Origin: Podaxis mareebaensis | Taxonomy: Eukaryota > Basidiomycota > Agaricomycetes > Agaricales > Agaricaceae | NCBI GenBank assembly: GCA_018524725.1 | Contig: JAEUWP010000262.1 | Location: forward strand, 124,001 to 188,000 | Direction: 5' to 3' | DNA: 64,000 bases | Part shown: positions 1 to 10,717 of the stretch, piece by piece | Layout: each line of letters begins with the position of its first letter | Numbering within the stretch: the first letter of the stretch is position 1 | Translations under genes and position numbers: made by a program | Notes under the pieces: generated by a model | Told to the model about the DNA's origin: nothing | Database searches by the model: none | The model's input: only the letters and a program-made list of their open reading frames with translations

Positions 1-1088
1 GGAAAGCGGTTCCAGGAGTAGAACTGAAGCCCGAGATCTTCAACACTAAGACCATCTATGTCCTTAACCACCAAACATCTCTCGCATTCTCACATGGTCC
101 AGCAAACTGCATCCACAAACAATTGGCCTACATGGGAATATGCATGGCAATCTGTGCGCTTCTACATCCGTTCAACCTGGGGTTTGCTCCTCTCAGTACG
201 AAGGCGACGTCCGGCACTACTATATTGTCGTCAAAAGACCTTTACCTGTTGTTTTAACTTGGCGATGGTAGCAGCCACTCTTTGAAGTTGCTAACTAGAG
301 CTGGGTCGTTGGTAATGATCATCCGTCCGATCACTCCACGGCATAATCAAATACTTACTAGTCAGATGCACAATCAAATCAATCACAGCTGGTGCTTGCC
401 CAGGTTCGCCAAGTCAATCGTACGCATTGAAATGTGCCTGGTCTTTGCCCTAAAGGAGACTCAGGACCCCCAAGGTAATCCCCAAGCCATCCCAAACACC
501 GTCCTTCTCGAGTGCCTTCGAGCACAACTCGACAGTTAAAGTCCTGAGGCTCAGGGCGTTTGTGGGACGCTTCAGTTGAAGCATATGGATGCAGGAAAAG
601 ATCTACGCATTGATGTCCAAGATCTGGCATGCCCTCAAGACCAACACAGCCGGAACCGCTTCCGTCATCCTAATGAATCTGATGTCAGAACCTTCACGGC
701 CATTTCCTGTGGACAATCGTTGCACAACAATAGAAAGGGGAAAAGTTTGAGGACACTCAAAGTCACAAATCACAACACCTCCCGCTATGGATGCATTGGG
801 GGTCCTCCGGGGGCAGCTGGACAGTTTACCTCTCAGCTCGGTCCGGAACTTTTCCTTTCTTTTCTCGTGCATGCCTCCTCCCCTAAGATTCTAGTGCCTT
901 TTTGTTGCAAGGGATATCATTTAGCTTTCGTTTTCACCACTCACTTTCCTTCTGTTTGCCCACTTCAAGTTCGGCTAATCAGGTGTGCCAGTTCTTCGGC
1001 AACGTATAAGCGGACATTAAATGTGGTATTGTCTCGGCGCACCCAAACAACACCCACCTGCCAGCGTAGCATGCTGAAGGCGTTCAAT
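1..1088. other. 5' flank without a supported gene
   Basis: I see no recognisable coding exon, RNA gene or repeat here. A 198-codon open frame (576-1172, +) ends inside the first P450 exon and shares its frame. Its upstream part matches nothing I know and is best read as a chance open stretch in the 5' flank or leader of the P450 gene. Confidence 0.5.
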
Positions 1089-3245
1089 ATGGTGTACTTC
1101 CCTCTGGACTTGCTTCCCACAATCCTCGCTGCTGTTGTGCGTACGATTTGCAAGTGCTCAATCCTCGTATAATTGATCCGGCGTGATTCCAGACCGTCCA
1201 TCTAATCTTCAAACGGGATGAAAGAGTAACATGGCTCTCACGTCTATTCTTACTTCTCGTCGTCGTACCGAGCTCGGTCAATCTCTTAGTCGCCGATAAA
1301 TCACCATTTATCTACGGTCTCTTGAGGACATTCGCCGTTTTTTATTCGACGCTCGCTCTTTCCATTGTTCTTTATCGCTTGTCTCCGTGGCATCCTCTAG
1401 CGCGGTATCCGGGCCCGATACTCTGCAAGGTTTCCAAACTCTACTGGGCTCTGATCACGCGTCACGGTCAGCAGCATAGACTACTTGCCACTTTGCATGA
1501 ACGCTATGGAGAGATAGTGAGGATAGGTCCGAATGAAGTGTCCATTTCCGATACGACATGCATCGAACCACTCATGGGCCCTTCGGGTCTTCCTAAGGGG
1601 CAATGCAAGTACATCCTTTTCTGATACTATTGTATATCACTCACTGGTCTGGGCCCTCAGTTTGGGAAGGCCGTGCTCCAGAATCTGTGCCGGTCAAGAG
1701 TCTCGTGGGTTTACGGGACAAGAAGGAACACAGTCGTCGTAGAAAGCCTTGGATACGCGCTTTGAGCCCGGCGTCTATCAAGTATTATGAGAGTTTTCTT
1801 ACCTCGAGGACTACCCAACTGGTAGAATTACTTGAAGAAAAGGCATCTGAAGTCGTTGACTTGAGCAAATGGATTGGTTATTATACGTGAGTCCTCTGTC
1901 TTTTCTTCGCAAACCTTGAATGACACAGTTATAGGTTTGACGTCATGAGCGACCTGGTGTATGTGCCCACTTTTTGATTCTTTCTGAATTAAGGCTCAAA
2001 CAACAGTAGGTTTGGCGAGGGACCAGAGATGATGAAGAACGGAGACCAGGAGAACATACTAAATCTCCTCGAAGAGTCTCAAAAGTCAGCATATAATCTT
2101 CCTTGTCGTTGCCTTTCTGTAATGACTTACGAACAACCAGCACTTTATTCTTCTTTGGTCTGGTTCCCTGGGTGGGGAAGTTGATGTTCCGTGCATCTTA
2201 CTTCTTGCCCATCTTGCCGGGTTTCAGGAAATACAGAGACTACGCAGTTGGTCGTACGACGAATCGCTGGAAACAGGGGTCCCCGCACAAGGACCTGTTC
2301 TATCACCTTGTGGGGTTTTTTGTTTTTGCAGATCCTTTCAACGCTCATGTCCTTAATCTTTATAGATCGACGAGGATGGTGTACTTGAGCAAAAGCCGTC
2401 TGTATTAGAGGTCATGAGCGACAGTGAGTCTTGATTTCCAATTATCAACTTCCCTCAGTAACTAGTCTCAACCAGGCTCGTTGGCCATCATCGCGGGAGC
2501 AGACACAACCGCAAATACACTTGTAACCGCGTTCTATTTCATGATGAAGTACCCTAAAGTCTGTGAACGAGTCCAGAAGGATGTCGACAGCCTCGGGGAT
2601 GATTTCCTGAACACTCATAAGCAAGCACAACTACATTATGTGAACGCTGTGATGTGAGTGAGCCGCCCATTGTCCTCTAAATGTTCCGTGGATGAGACGT
2701 TCCGCAGTTCAGAGACCCTACGCCTTTGGCCTTCAGTCCTCAGCGGCTCTCAAAGAGAGGTGAAGAAGGGAACAGGCGATGCGCTAATTGGACCCCAGTC
2801 AGTATCTGCCGTCATTCACGGAATTCCGAAGAGCCTCACTGAGTTTGCATGTTACAGTCTTCTCCCGGAAGGAACAGCGGCATCTATTGCTTTCGTCCTG
2901 GTTCACAAGGACCCTCGAAACTTCGCACCATACCCCGAGTCGTTCATTCCGGAAAGATGGCTCCCCGAGGATCAACGAGAGAAACTTGAGCCAACGATCT
3001 TCAGCGACAAGGGCACATACAGGCTGAACCAAAACGCATTTCTGGCGTTTTCGTACGGACCGGCGAATTGCGTTGGTAAACAACTTGCATGGGTCGAAAT
3101 GCGGATGGTCATCTGTTTGTTGATGAGGCGGTTTGACTTCAAATTTGTCCCTGGATATCATTCCCGTCAGTACGAGGATGATATTCGTGACTATTACCTT
3201 AGCATCAAGGGATCGCTTCCTGCTAACTTGAATCTCAGAAAGTGA
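1089..3245 (+). CDS. Cytochrome P450 monooxygenase, ten exons
   Basis: Haem-thiolate monooxygenase, probably anchored in the ER. Exons: 1089-1136, 1193-1604, 1661-1886, 1935-1958, 2010-2084, 2141-2309, 2366-2423, 2476-2653, 2708-2797, 2858-3245. They sum to 1668 nt, giving 555 residues, and every junction keeps frame. Visible: two or more hydrophobic N-terminal segments, a RYPGP hinge, the I-helix AGADTTANT, the K-helix ETLR, PERW, and the haem loop FSYGPANCVGKQ with its Cys ligand. The start is carried on a 16-codon first exon; without it the PGP exon has no ATG in frame. An in-frame ATG at 1071 is an alternative start. The second intron (1605-1660) is GC-AG (GCAAGT donor), and exon 4 has only 24 nt. 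The substrate is unknown and no biosynthetic neighbour is adjacent. Confidence 0.93.
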
Positions 3246-3528
3246 GTTTGGATTATGAGCGTCCTTGTATCTCTACGTTGAAATCTATACCCGATTTATT
3301 CACTGTCTCGTTTTATAGTAGTATTCTTGATTTATTTTTGATGTTTTACTCCTGGACAAAGGAGTTTTCTGATGTCTGTACATTCTGTACTTTGGCTAGT
3401 TTCCTGTATCTTCCTTTGTGTGCGAGCCAAGGTAAATCATCCAATTTGGGTAGCGCAACAGTTTAGCAGTGAGTACAAGAAATATCATGAAGCAACGGAT
3501 ACAATGATGCGGAGATGAAACGAGCAGA

Positions 3529-5033
3529 CTATTTCCTGGGCCTCTTCCTGACTTCCTCGTCTTTACAGGCGTGCAACATCACTTTGTTGGGCATTCCCGG
3601 CGTCATACCGGAATGACCCTTTGACCAATCGTAGGAGATGGCGTATGCGAATATGCTACCAGTGCGATTGAATGCGGAGCACGAGATTGGTCCAGGAGCA
3701 GCCTCGAAACCTGGTTACGCACTCAGTTGGCGAATAACACAGTGGTTCAACTAAAGCTCACTCTTAAGGCGTGTTCGAGCGTCTTTATCCCAGAAGTGGA
3801 TGGTTCCATCGGAGCCTGAGAAGTGTGAGACCCTCCACCTGTAAGCAACAGTAATGAAGAGACGCACCGCATGTCGAGAATGTTCCATGGACAGGATGAA
3901 ATGAAATGTCGTTTACGGCGTAGACAAGCGCTTGATCTTTGTTGGTGGGATTCAAATCACGGCGATGGCATTTGAAGGAGAAGTTGTTGCTGTGGACGGA
4001 TTGAGGGTGAAAGTATGGAGGATGTCTATAAAATATGACTCACGTAGCCTCAGAGTCTTCAACGTATCTTTTGAACAAAACGCCATCAAGTTGTGCGCTC
4101 GAGATAGGTGGGCTATTAGGTACTCACTGAATAGCCACGCGACCTTCAACACTTCCTACTGCGAACCCGCTATTCTGCGAAGCCGTGAAGCACGAGATAA
4201 CACGAGTTTGCCACTTCAAAGGAGAGGTTATTGTCTGTGAAGAGTGGCGTCAATTGGTTCTGACAATCAGTGTGTGGATAAGCTAACCTTGTACGCCGTG
4301 TTAGGGTTGTTGAGGTTGAAGATTTGAATGTGACGTTCGGCGGTTCCAACGACGAGAACAGGGTATTGAACATCGAAGGTGTAACATCTTTCGGGTAGTT
4401 GCACGGTGGCGACAGGGTTTGGTGTTCGGATATCCCAATACTAGAGCATGTGAACGACGATGAAACAGCAAACCTGGATACGAGAGAATCCAATACCTTG
4501 ATGGTTTTGTCCCAACTACCTGTAGCTAGGATACCCGCTTGAGGTGTATCAATCCATTTTACGACCTTGACAGGCGCATCGTGTTGGGCAACTTGAGTGG
4601 TTTGACCAGTCGTTACGTCGAACATGCGGCCAGCATTATCAGCGCCTCCAGAGAAAATCTTGTTTCCTTCCTGTAGAGGATGATTAGGTCCGTTCGTGAT
4701 GTAGGGAAAGCGCAGGGGCATACCTTGTTCCAGCAAGTGGACAACACAGGGCCTTGGTGTTGATAAACCGCCCTTCCTTGAGTCTGACCGCCTGCGCCCA
4801 CTTCATATATTCGAACCTAAAGGATGTAGATATTATACTGAGTGTGCGGTTCACGGGGGCAGAGTACATACACTATTATCCCAGCTTCCAACAGCCAGAT
4901 AGTCTGCCTGGCCTGAGAAGGAGAGAGACGAAACAGAGTCGCTCGGAGGATCGGTAACTTCAATGTCTTTGTCGCCGCCACTGGAGCTGGTGGACGTGAC
5001 CGCTGCAGGATTGGTACTCGAAAAGAAGGCCAT
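3529..5033 (-). CDS. rae1: RAE1/Gle2-type WD40 mRNA-export factor
   Basis: Seven-bladed WD40 protein of the nuclear pore (Rae1/Gle2), which binds the Nup98 GLEBS motif and acts in mRNA export and mitotic spindle control. The first exon encodes MAFFSSTNPA, then a DIEVTDPPSDSVSSLSFS segment and GSWDNS, typical of the family N-terminus. Later exons show FSGGADNAGRMFDV, ATGSWDKTIKV, a VGTAERHIQIFNL-like segment, TRVISCF..GSVEGRVAIQ, a NDISFHPVHGTFST blade and SDGTIHFWDKDARTRLK. The end reads FAYAISYDWSKGH..MPNKVMLHACKDEE before the stop at 3529-3531. Several short introns interrupt the gene. All parts of the family are present, so it looks intact. It is convergent with the P450 gene. Confidence 0.95.
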
Positions 5034-5300
5034 TGTGGGTGATGAAAGGCCGTAACCTACAACGGCAAGCAGGTAAGGTTAGAGTTTGGTCTCAAACAAC
5101 GGCCACTCCAAATACGCCGCCCTAGGGACACACCTCGTTGATTCACACACCCCTCTCCACCTCAGTCCTCCTCATAATAATTTATTCTGTTCACTCCCTT
5201 TCCGTCACCTTTCTGAAAAGTATTGCGAAAACACGCGTTAGAAGCACCACGACGCGTGGTTTTGAGCATGTAAATGCATATAGACGACCGTAAGTCAGGC

Positions 5301-5384
5301 GGCTTCGTAGTCTAGAGGTACGATACTTGCTTTGGGCTGATGTAGCGATTGCAAGTGGCCCGGGTTCGATTCCCGGCGAAGCCC
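5301..5384 (+). tRNA. tRNA-Pro(UGG), copy 1, with 13-nt intron
   Basis: Cloverleaf seen directly. The acceptor stem GGCTTCG pairs with CGAAGCC (discriminator C), box A is TAGTCTAGAGG, the anticodon stem CTTGC pairs with GCAAG around loop TTTGGG, and the T arm is CCGGGTTCGATTCCCGG. The anticodon is TGG. A 13-nt intron lies after position 37. A pol III T6 terminator follows at 5410-5415. Confidence 0.97.
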
Positions 5385-5409
5385 TTCACTCCGGGAAATC
5401 TGGGTGTAG

Positions 5410-5415
5410 TTTTTT
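5410..5415 (+). terminator. Pol III terminator of tRNA-Pro copy 1
   Basis: A run of six T residues 25 nt past the tRNA 3' end; the first T-run of at least four after the gene. Confidence 0.75.
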
Positions 5416-5474
5416 CATCAACGTCCGTCTATTTCGAAATAGATGCAAAATATTTCTTGCGCCTCCACCATCAA

Positions 5475-5556
5475 GGCTTCGTAGTCTAGAGGTACGATAC
5501 TTGCTTTGGGTTGATCTCAAGTGCAAGTGGCCCGGGTTCGATTCCCGGCGAAGCCC
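5475..5556 (+). tRNA. tRNA-Pro(UGG), copy 2, with 11-nt intron
   Basis: The mature part is identical to the copy 90 bases upstream: the same acceptor, D, anticodon and T arms, anticodon TGG, discriminator C. The intron is 11 nt rather than 13 nt and differs in sequence. Flanking DNA is not repeated, so the unit looks like an old local duplication in which only the mature tRNA was held constant. A T4 terminator follows at 5563-5566. Confidence 0.97.
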
Positions 5557-5562
5557 TTATGC

Positions 5563-5566
5563 TTTT
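5563..5566 (+). terminator. Pol III terminator of tRNA-Pro copy 2
   Basis: A TTTT run 7 nt after the tRNA 3' end. Confidence 0.7.
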
Positions 5567-6050
5567 GTTGAACTTCCAGACACAAGTCTTGACATAACTC
5601 GGGGCAAACATGGCCATATTTTTCTAGGGATGTATTGAGTTCGTGCATAACCGCAAGACAGTGTACCGTGGCGAAATATATGTACAATGCATGAAACGTA
5701 AATAAGCTACGCTACAAGGATCAAGTCCTGTGATCTCGTGGCCAAATCTTAGATGCTAATAACCGCCTGGTGAGTTAAAGAAAGTGCCAAGAACGAATGA
5801 CTGAATTAGTAGCCAAGGTAAGATAATATGTTCTATAAACGTAATGATGTGTATCGGTGTTGAGTGTCAAGGGGGTATGAGGATGACGCGCGTTGTCAAG
5901 TAGCGAGGGGACCCCTTTGACGGGAAATCCGAGGGTCGTCTTCCCTCCTGACCAAACGGTCCATTCGTGTGCGGTGGACTGGTTGCCATGTAAAGAATAT
6001 CGAGAGCGATTGAACAATCGAAGGGCATGAGACATGAGGAAAAACAGATA
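5567..6050. other. Intergenic, 3' flank of the Ca2+-ATPase
   Basis: About 480 bases without a supported gene. Minus-strand open frames that run through it continue past the ATPase stop codon and resemble nothing; most of it is probably ATPase 3' UTR. Confidence 0.5.
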
Positions 6051-9000
6051 TTATACGGCATTATTGCCGCCGCCGAATCGAAGATAGACTGGGTCGTCTT
6101 TCGGCGTGTCTGGGTGGATTTGGAGTTTGCCATCCCAGAGGGCAGCGGAAGATTTCGAGGGATCTGCGCGAGCGGGATCAGAAAGCGATCCGGCCAAGAC
6201 ACGAGTCCCTGTAGCGATAGTACCAGCGATCAGCGTTGGCACCATCGTCATCATGGATGGCCTGGAAAAAAAAAAAAAAATAGCACTCATGAGATTCTGT
6301 ACAAGACGTAGCGGAGTAAATCCATCACTTACACTGGGATTTTTGTTTGGTCGTTGCTCAGACGAGCAGATCGACTCTTTCCGACGAAGGAAGACGCACG
6401 CATGCGACCGCCACGAACGTTGGCGAAGTAGCCAAGGTTGTCACGGACGAGACTGATGGCGCCATTCCACGTCTCCTTGTCAGGACGAATGGTGGGAAGT
6501 ACCTCGTCTTCCCTACCAAACAATCCGAGAGCGCGGAAGAGCTTCTCGAAGGGTTCGTTTGGCATGAGACGGACGCAGACACCCCAAGGTATCGAAACAA
6601 CACCAAGAGCCAATGAAATGCCCCATTCGCGTCCTGGGATGCGGGTAACCTGGAAAGCAGCACCGCCGACGAAAACAATAAGGACCTGAATGGCGATCTC
6701 TGCAGGCAATTGTCAAAGAAACGGTCAACACACTAAGCCAAGAATTGAAACTTACCGAGAAGAGTAATGCCAATGAAGTACTGGTTCCTGAGGATGCCCT
6801 CAAAGATATTTAGGCCTCGGTCAAGACGGCGACAATTGATGGAGTTGAAGATCTGAGCAAAGACAAAGGCGTTGAAGACAAGAGTCTTGACAACGAGGTT
6901 GCTGTGTTCGGTGAAGTCGTAACCAAGGATCTGGTGTCCACGGAAGTGGAAAATGAAGATGACAATAATTTGGTAAATGGACTGGCACAATATCATCTTG
7001 TACATGTCGGTGGTGAACAGTGGAGAAGATTTCTTGTCAGGTTTGCGATCAAGAAGCTTCTCCGTAGCTGGATCAGTGGCGAGCGCGAGGGCAGCGAAAG
7101 TATCCATGATAATGTTGATCCAGAGAAGTTGGACCGCAGTGAGCACAGACTCTTCTTGGTCGGAGGCGACGGCGGTGACAAAGGTGATGACGACGGCAGT
7201 GACGTTAGTGGAAATCTGAAATTGCAAGAACTTGCGGACTGCATCGTTGACACATCGTCCCCAAATAATAGCTTTAACAATCGAAGAGAAGTTGTCATCC
7301 ATAAGAATGATGTCGGAAGCCTCCTTGGCTACCTCAGTACCAGCGATGCCCATCGAGAAACCGACATTTGCCGTCTTGAGAGCAGGACCATCGTTCGTAC
7401 CGTCACCAGTAACACCAACAATTTCACCGATTGACTTGAGCGTCTCGACCAAGATTTTCTTGTCTTCCGGCGACGAGCGGGCTAAGACTTGAAGACGAGG
7501 GACAATTTCAAGGCGCTCAGATTGGGTCAGCTGACGGAAAACGGGGCCCTCCATGATGATACCACCCGGAGTGAAGATACCACACTGGTTCGCGATTGAA
7601 CGCGCGGTCAAGACGTTGTCACCAGTGCACATTTTGATGGTGACACCAGCACGGTAGCATTTGGCAACTGACTCTCGAACACCGGGACGAAGAGGATCCT
7701 CGATACCAGTAATGCCGATGAGAGAGAGGTCCTGGGCAAGCTCTTCATAAGGAACCTAGGTGGTTGGTGACATTGGCACGTGAGCCGAGGTAAGTGGGTA
7801 GCTAAAAGATCATACATACCTCGTTCTGTTCAGACAATGAGGCTCCAGTAGGAGGCCAAGTAGGAAGATCCCTGTAGCAGAGAGCAATGGTACGAAGAGA
7901 TTGGTTGGCGTAGAAGATGATGGTGCGGCTGATATTATCTTCAGCGAATTCGTCGATAGCCCTAGTCTGGACAACGCCGCTGGTATCGAAATTACCGTCC
8001 TTGTTGACGACGACGTGGTATTTGCATTTCTTGGAGAGGATCTCGGAAGCACCTTTGACATATAGACGATATCCGCCGCCCGGTAACTTTACGACAACAC
8101 CCATGGACTTGCGCTCGCTGGAGAAAGGAATCATCTGGATGATGGTGGCGCTCTCGCGAGTCTCCCTGAAGTTGCGCCAGCCGAGCTCCTTTGCGAACTG
8201 AAGGAGGGCAGTTTCCGTCTTACTTCCGACAAAGATAAGCTCCCCGGACTCGGGATCAACGTCCTCGAAGGCAGTGGAATTAATGGCAATGGCCTCATTG
8301 AGGATGTCGCGGAGCTGAGGCGATAAGACATCGTTGAGCTTGGCCAGGTCAATAGAGAAATCCTCAGGATGTCTGCGAGTCTCCCCTTTATCTTCGGCAT
8401 TCGAGCGTCCAGCGTTATCGTCAAGCTCACGCACGAACTTCGCATGGATTCCAATTGAACCGGCAACCACCGTCATGGCGTTTTGCGTGAGGGTACCAGT
8501 TTTGTCCGTGCAGACGACCGAAGCGTTGGCCATGGTTTCGCAAGAACCGAGAACACGGACCAGCAGCTTCTCGTAAGTCATCCGTTTAGTAGCAAATGCC
8601 AATGCCAACGTAACAGCAAGTGGAAGACCTAAAGATGCAATGAGTGATGTGAACCGAAGATAAATATGGGGGAACGTGCCTTCTGGAACAGCAACAACAA
8701 TCAATGTAACGGAAATGATAAGGATATCAACGAAGGCCATGCCCTTCTGGCTCGCCGTCCTGGATCTGGATGAGCACCAATCACAAGAACAGCAATATCA
8801 AGAGAAGCTGACCGTGGGGGGTCGTTGGTGCCCAACTGCACGAAGAACCGAATCAACAAAGCGACAAAGAGCAAAAGACCAGCCGCGGAGCCTATCTTGG
8901 CGATTAGCTCCGCGAGGTGGTTGAGTTTGATCTGAAGAGGAGTGTTCTCTGTATCGCCGCGCAAAGCTATTCATTGATTTAACAACAATGACCACGCATA

Positions 9001-10717
9001 GGATTGTCACGACGTACCCATCATGATACGACCGTTGAAACTCTTAGTGCCAACAGCCACAACAACGTACTTGCCAACACCCTCGAGGACCTTGCTGCCA
9101 CTGACGACGAAACAGTCGGTATGAGGAATTTCACCATCCTTTGAGAGCTCAAGGATTTCATCATAAGGGAGCTTCTTGATGGCATCTGACTCTCCAGTAG
9201 CACCAGATTCGTCACATTTAACGTTGTGGCCAGAGAGGAAGACACCATCGCAGGGGACAATTTCACCGGGTTCTAGAAGCGCAATATCGCCAACGACAAC
9301 TTCCTGTAGAACAGAAACAACGTAAGCGACGAAACGAGAAACAACTGGATGAGACGGACCTTGATATCAACAACCTTTTCCTGTCCGTCCCGAATAACTT
9401 TCACGCCACGCTCTTCCTTCTTCTCGTTCAACTTCTTAAATTGGCGCTCTTTTTGCCAATCATTTAGGGAACCAACGAGAACCTGATGCACCATCCATCA
9501 ACTTGTAATAATTCAGAGGGGAAAAAGCACATACGACAATGGTGATAGCAACAATGATTGCAACACCCTCTACCCACTCAACTGGCGGTTCACCGGGTTC
9601 GCGTGGGGTACCGAAATCCTGGAAAAGGCCCAGGGCGAGGGAAATGGCCGCAGCAATTGAGAGAAGAACCTTTTGTGAAGAAGTCTCAAAGTTAATTCCT
9701 TCACAAATGACGCCGAAGTCGTACCAAAACTTTGTCTTTCATCGCAAGCCACATTAATTGAAGTAGTGATTTACTGGGCCGGTGGGGCAACAAGTTCTCG
9801 CCGAATACGCGCCTACGATCGTCAAAAGTAGCAGCAAATGCGGGGTGGTCTTCAGTGTTGGACGGCTCACGAACGACACCACTGGGCTCAGTGAGAGTGA
9901 TAGTGGGGGGGTCGTTCCTTGACTTGGCAGAGGCAGTCGATTTAACTGTTCCCGACCTCGGGAGCGATTTCGTTGAGAGTCCGTACTCGGCACTAGTCCC
10001 AAGTCCACGTAGCACACCAGCAACTCCACCAATGCTGACTAGAGTTGGAAGACTTTTGGGATCGAGCATATGAGCGAGTTGATATGGTTTGAACTCAAAC
10101 GGAGTAGGATCGAGGCCTTCATCCTGGAGGAGTTCCCGCTGATGAGCAGTCTGGCCCTCGTGATCGTTATTCGAGTCCTTCTTCTTGTCCTTCTTGTCCT
10201 TCTTGTCCTTCATCTTGTCCTTCATCTTGTCCTTCTTGTTCTTCTTGCTCGAATCTGATGATTCAGGCAACTTTGGAGTCGATGACGCGTGAGGATCGAT
10301 ATCAGTAAGGGAAGTCGCGCAGGAGTTCACCTTAGGCATATCCCCCAGTTCCACGTCTGCCTCTGTAATAGAACTATTCATAGTGGCATTGCTGGACTTT
10401 CTTTTGTGTCCACTGGGTTCGGCGTCCTTGGGACTGAGCATATGAAGAGAGGAAAGACCTGACTTGTCATCAGGCTGGTTTTCCCTAAGAGCGAGAGTTG
10501 TCTTGAACTGGTTGCCCGAATGAACAGAGATGGTGGGAGAAGGAGGGTACGTGGAGGTCGAAGAATAGTCTGAGGGGGCTGGGGAGGGCGGTGGGTGGGC
10601 TACAGGGGAAAGGAGGGAAGCATTCTGAGCCTCAGCGGGTTCGGGATGGAGGGATGGAGTAGAGTTGGCAGCGTTAGTGACGTTGATGGAGGGGATGGTG
10701 TGTTCGTCGCCCGCCAT
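6051..10717 (-). CDS. pmc1: P-type Ca2+-transporting ATPase, PMC1/PMCA type
   Basis: Type IIB Ca2+ pump, which in fungi sits mainly in the vacuolar membrane and clears cytosolic Ca2+. The chosen start is MAGDEHTIPS; an in-frame ATG exists 23 codons upstream. The N-terminal third is long, Ser/Pro-rich and carries a Lys-Asp repeat before the conserved FEFKPYQLAHMLDPKS segment. Then come the first membrane pair, the actuator ESGATGES region, PEG/LPLAVT (split by an intron), the phosphorylation loop CTDKTGTLTQNAMT, YVKGASEIL, GIEDPLRPGVRESV, GVTGDGTNDGPALK and the C-terminal membrane block. The last exon, read after an intron with a run of about 14 pyrimidines, encodes PSMMTMVPTLIAG and ends in HPDTPKDDPVYLRF plus a short tail. 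All catalytic motifs are present. It is the first gene left of a gene-poor stretch. Confidence 0.95.
6266..6280 (-). repeat. Poly-A/poly-T run at an intron acceptor
   Basis: About 14-15 A residues on the plus strand. On the coding (minus) strand this is the polypyrimidine tract directly before the CAG acceptor of the last Ca2+-ATPase intron. Confidence 0.7.
10165..10250 (-). repeat. In-frame Lys-Asp(-Met) minisatellite in the Ca2+-ATPase N-terminus
   Basis: Tandem imperfect 9-12-nt units (plus strand CTTGTCCTT) encode a charged DKMKDKMKDKKDKKDKKK stretch. It lies in the cytosolic N-terminal extension, upstream of the pump core. Confidence 0.85.

Noticed and set aside
576..1172. A 198-codon open frame as an independent gene
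   Set aside because: Its end is the first P450 exon in the same frame; the part before it has no recognisable protein character.
1187..1330. P450 looked like a pseudogene, because the exon with the RYPGP hinge has no in-frame ATG after the stop at 1184-1186
   Set aside because: A short upstream exon (1089-1136) with a GTGCGT donor and CCAG acceptor supplies a proper hydrophobic N-terminus in frame.
5327..5638. 103-codon plus-strand open frame
   Set aside because: It runs through both tRNA-Pro genes and repeats their sequence; it is not a protein gene.
6904..7434. 176-codon plus-strand open frame
   Set aside because: Antisense shadow of the Ca2+-ATPase catalytic region.
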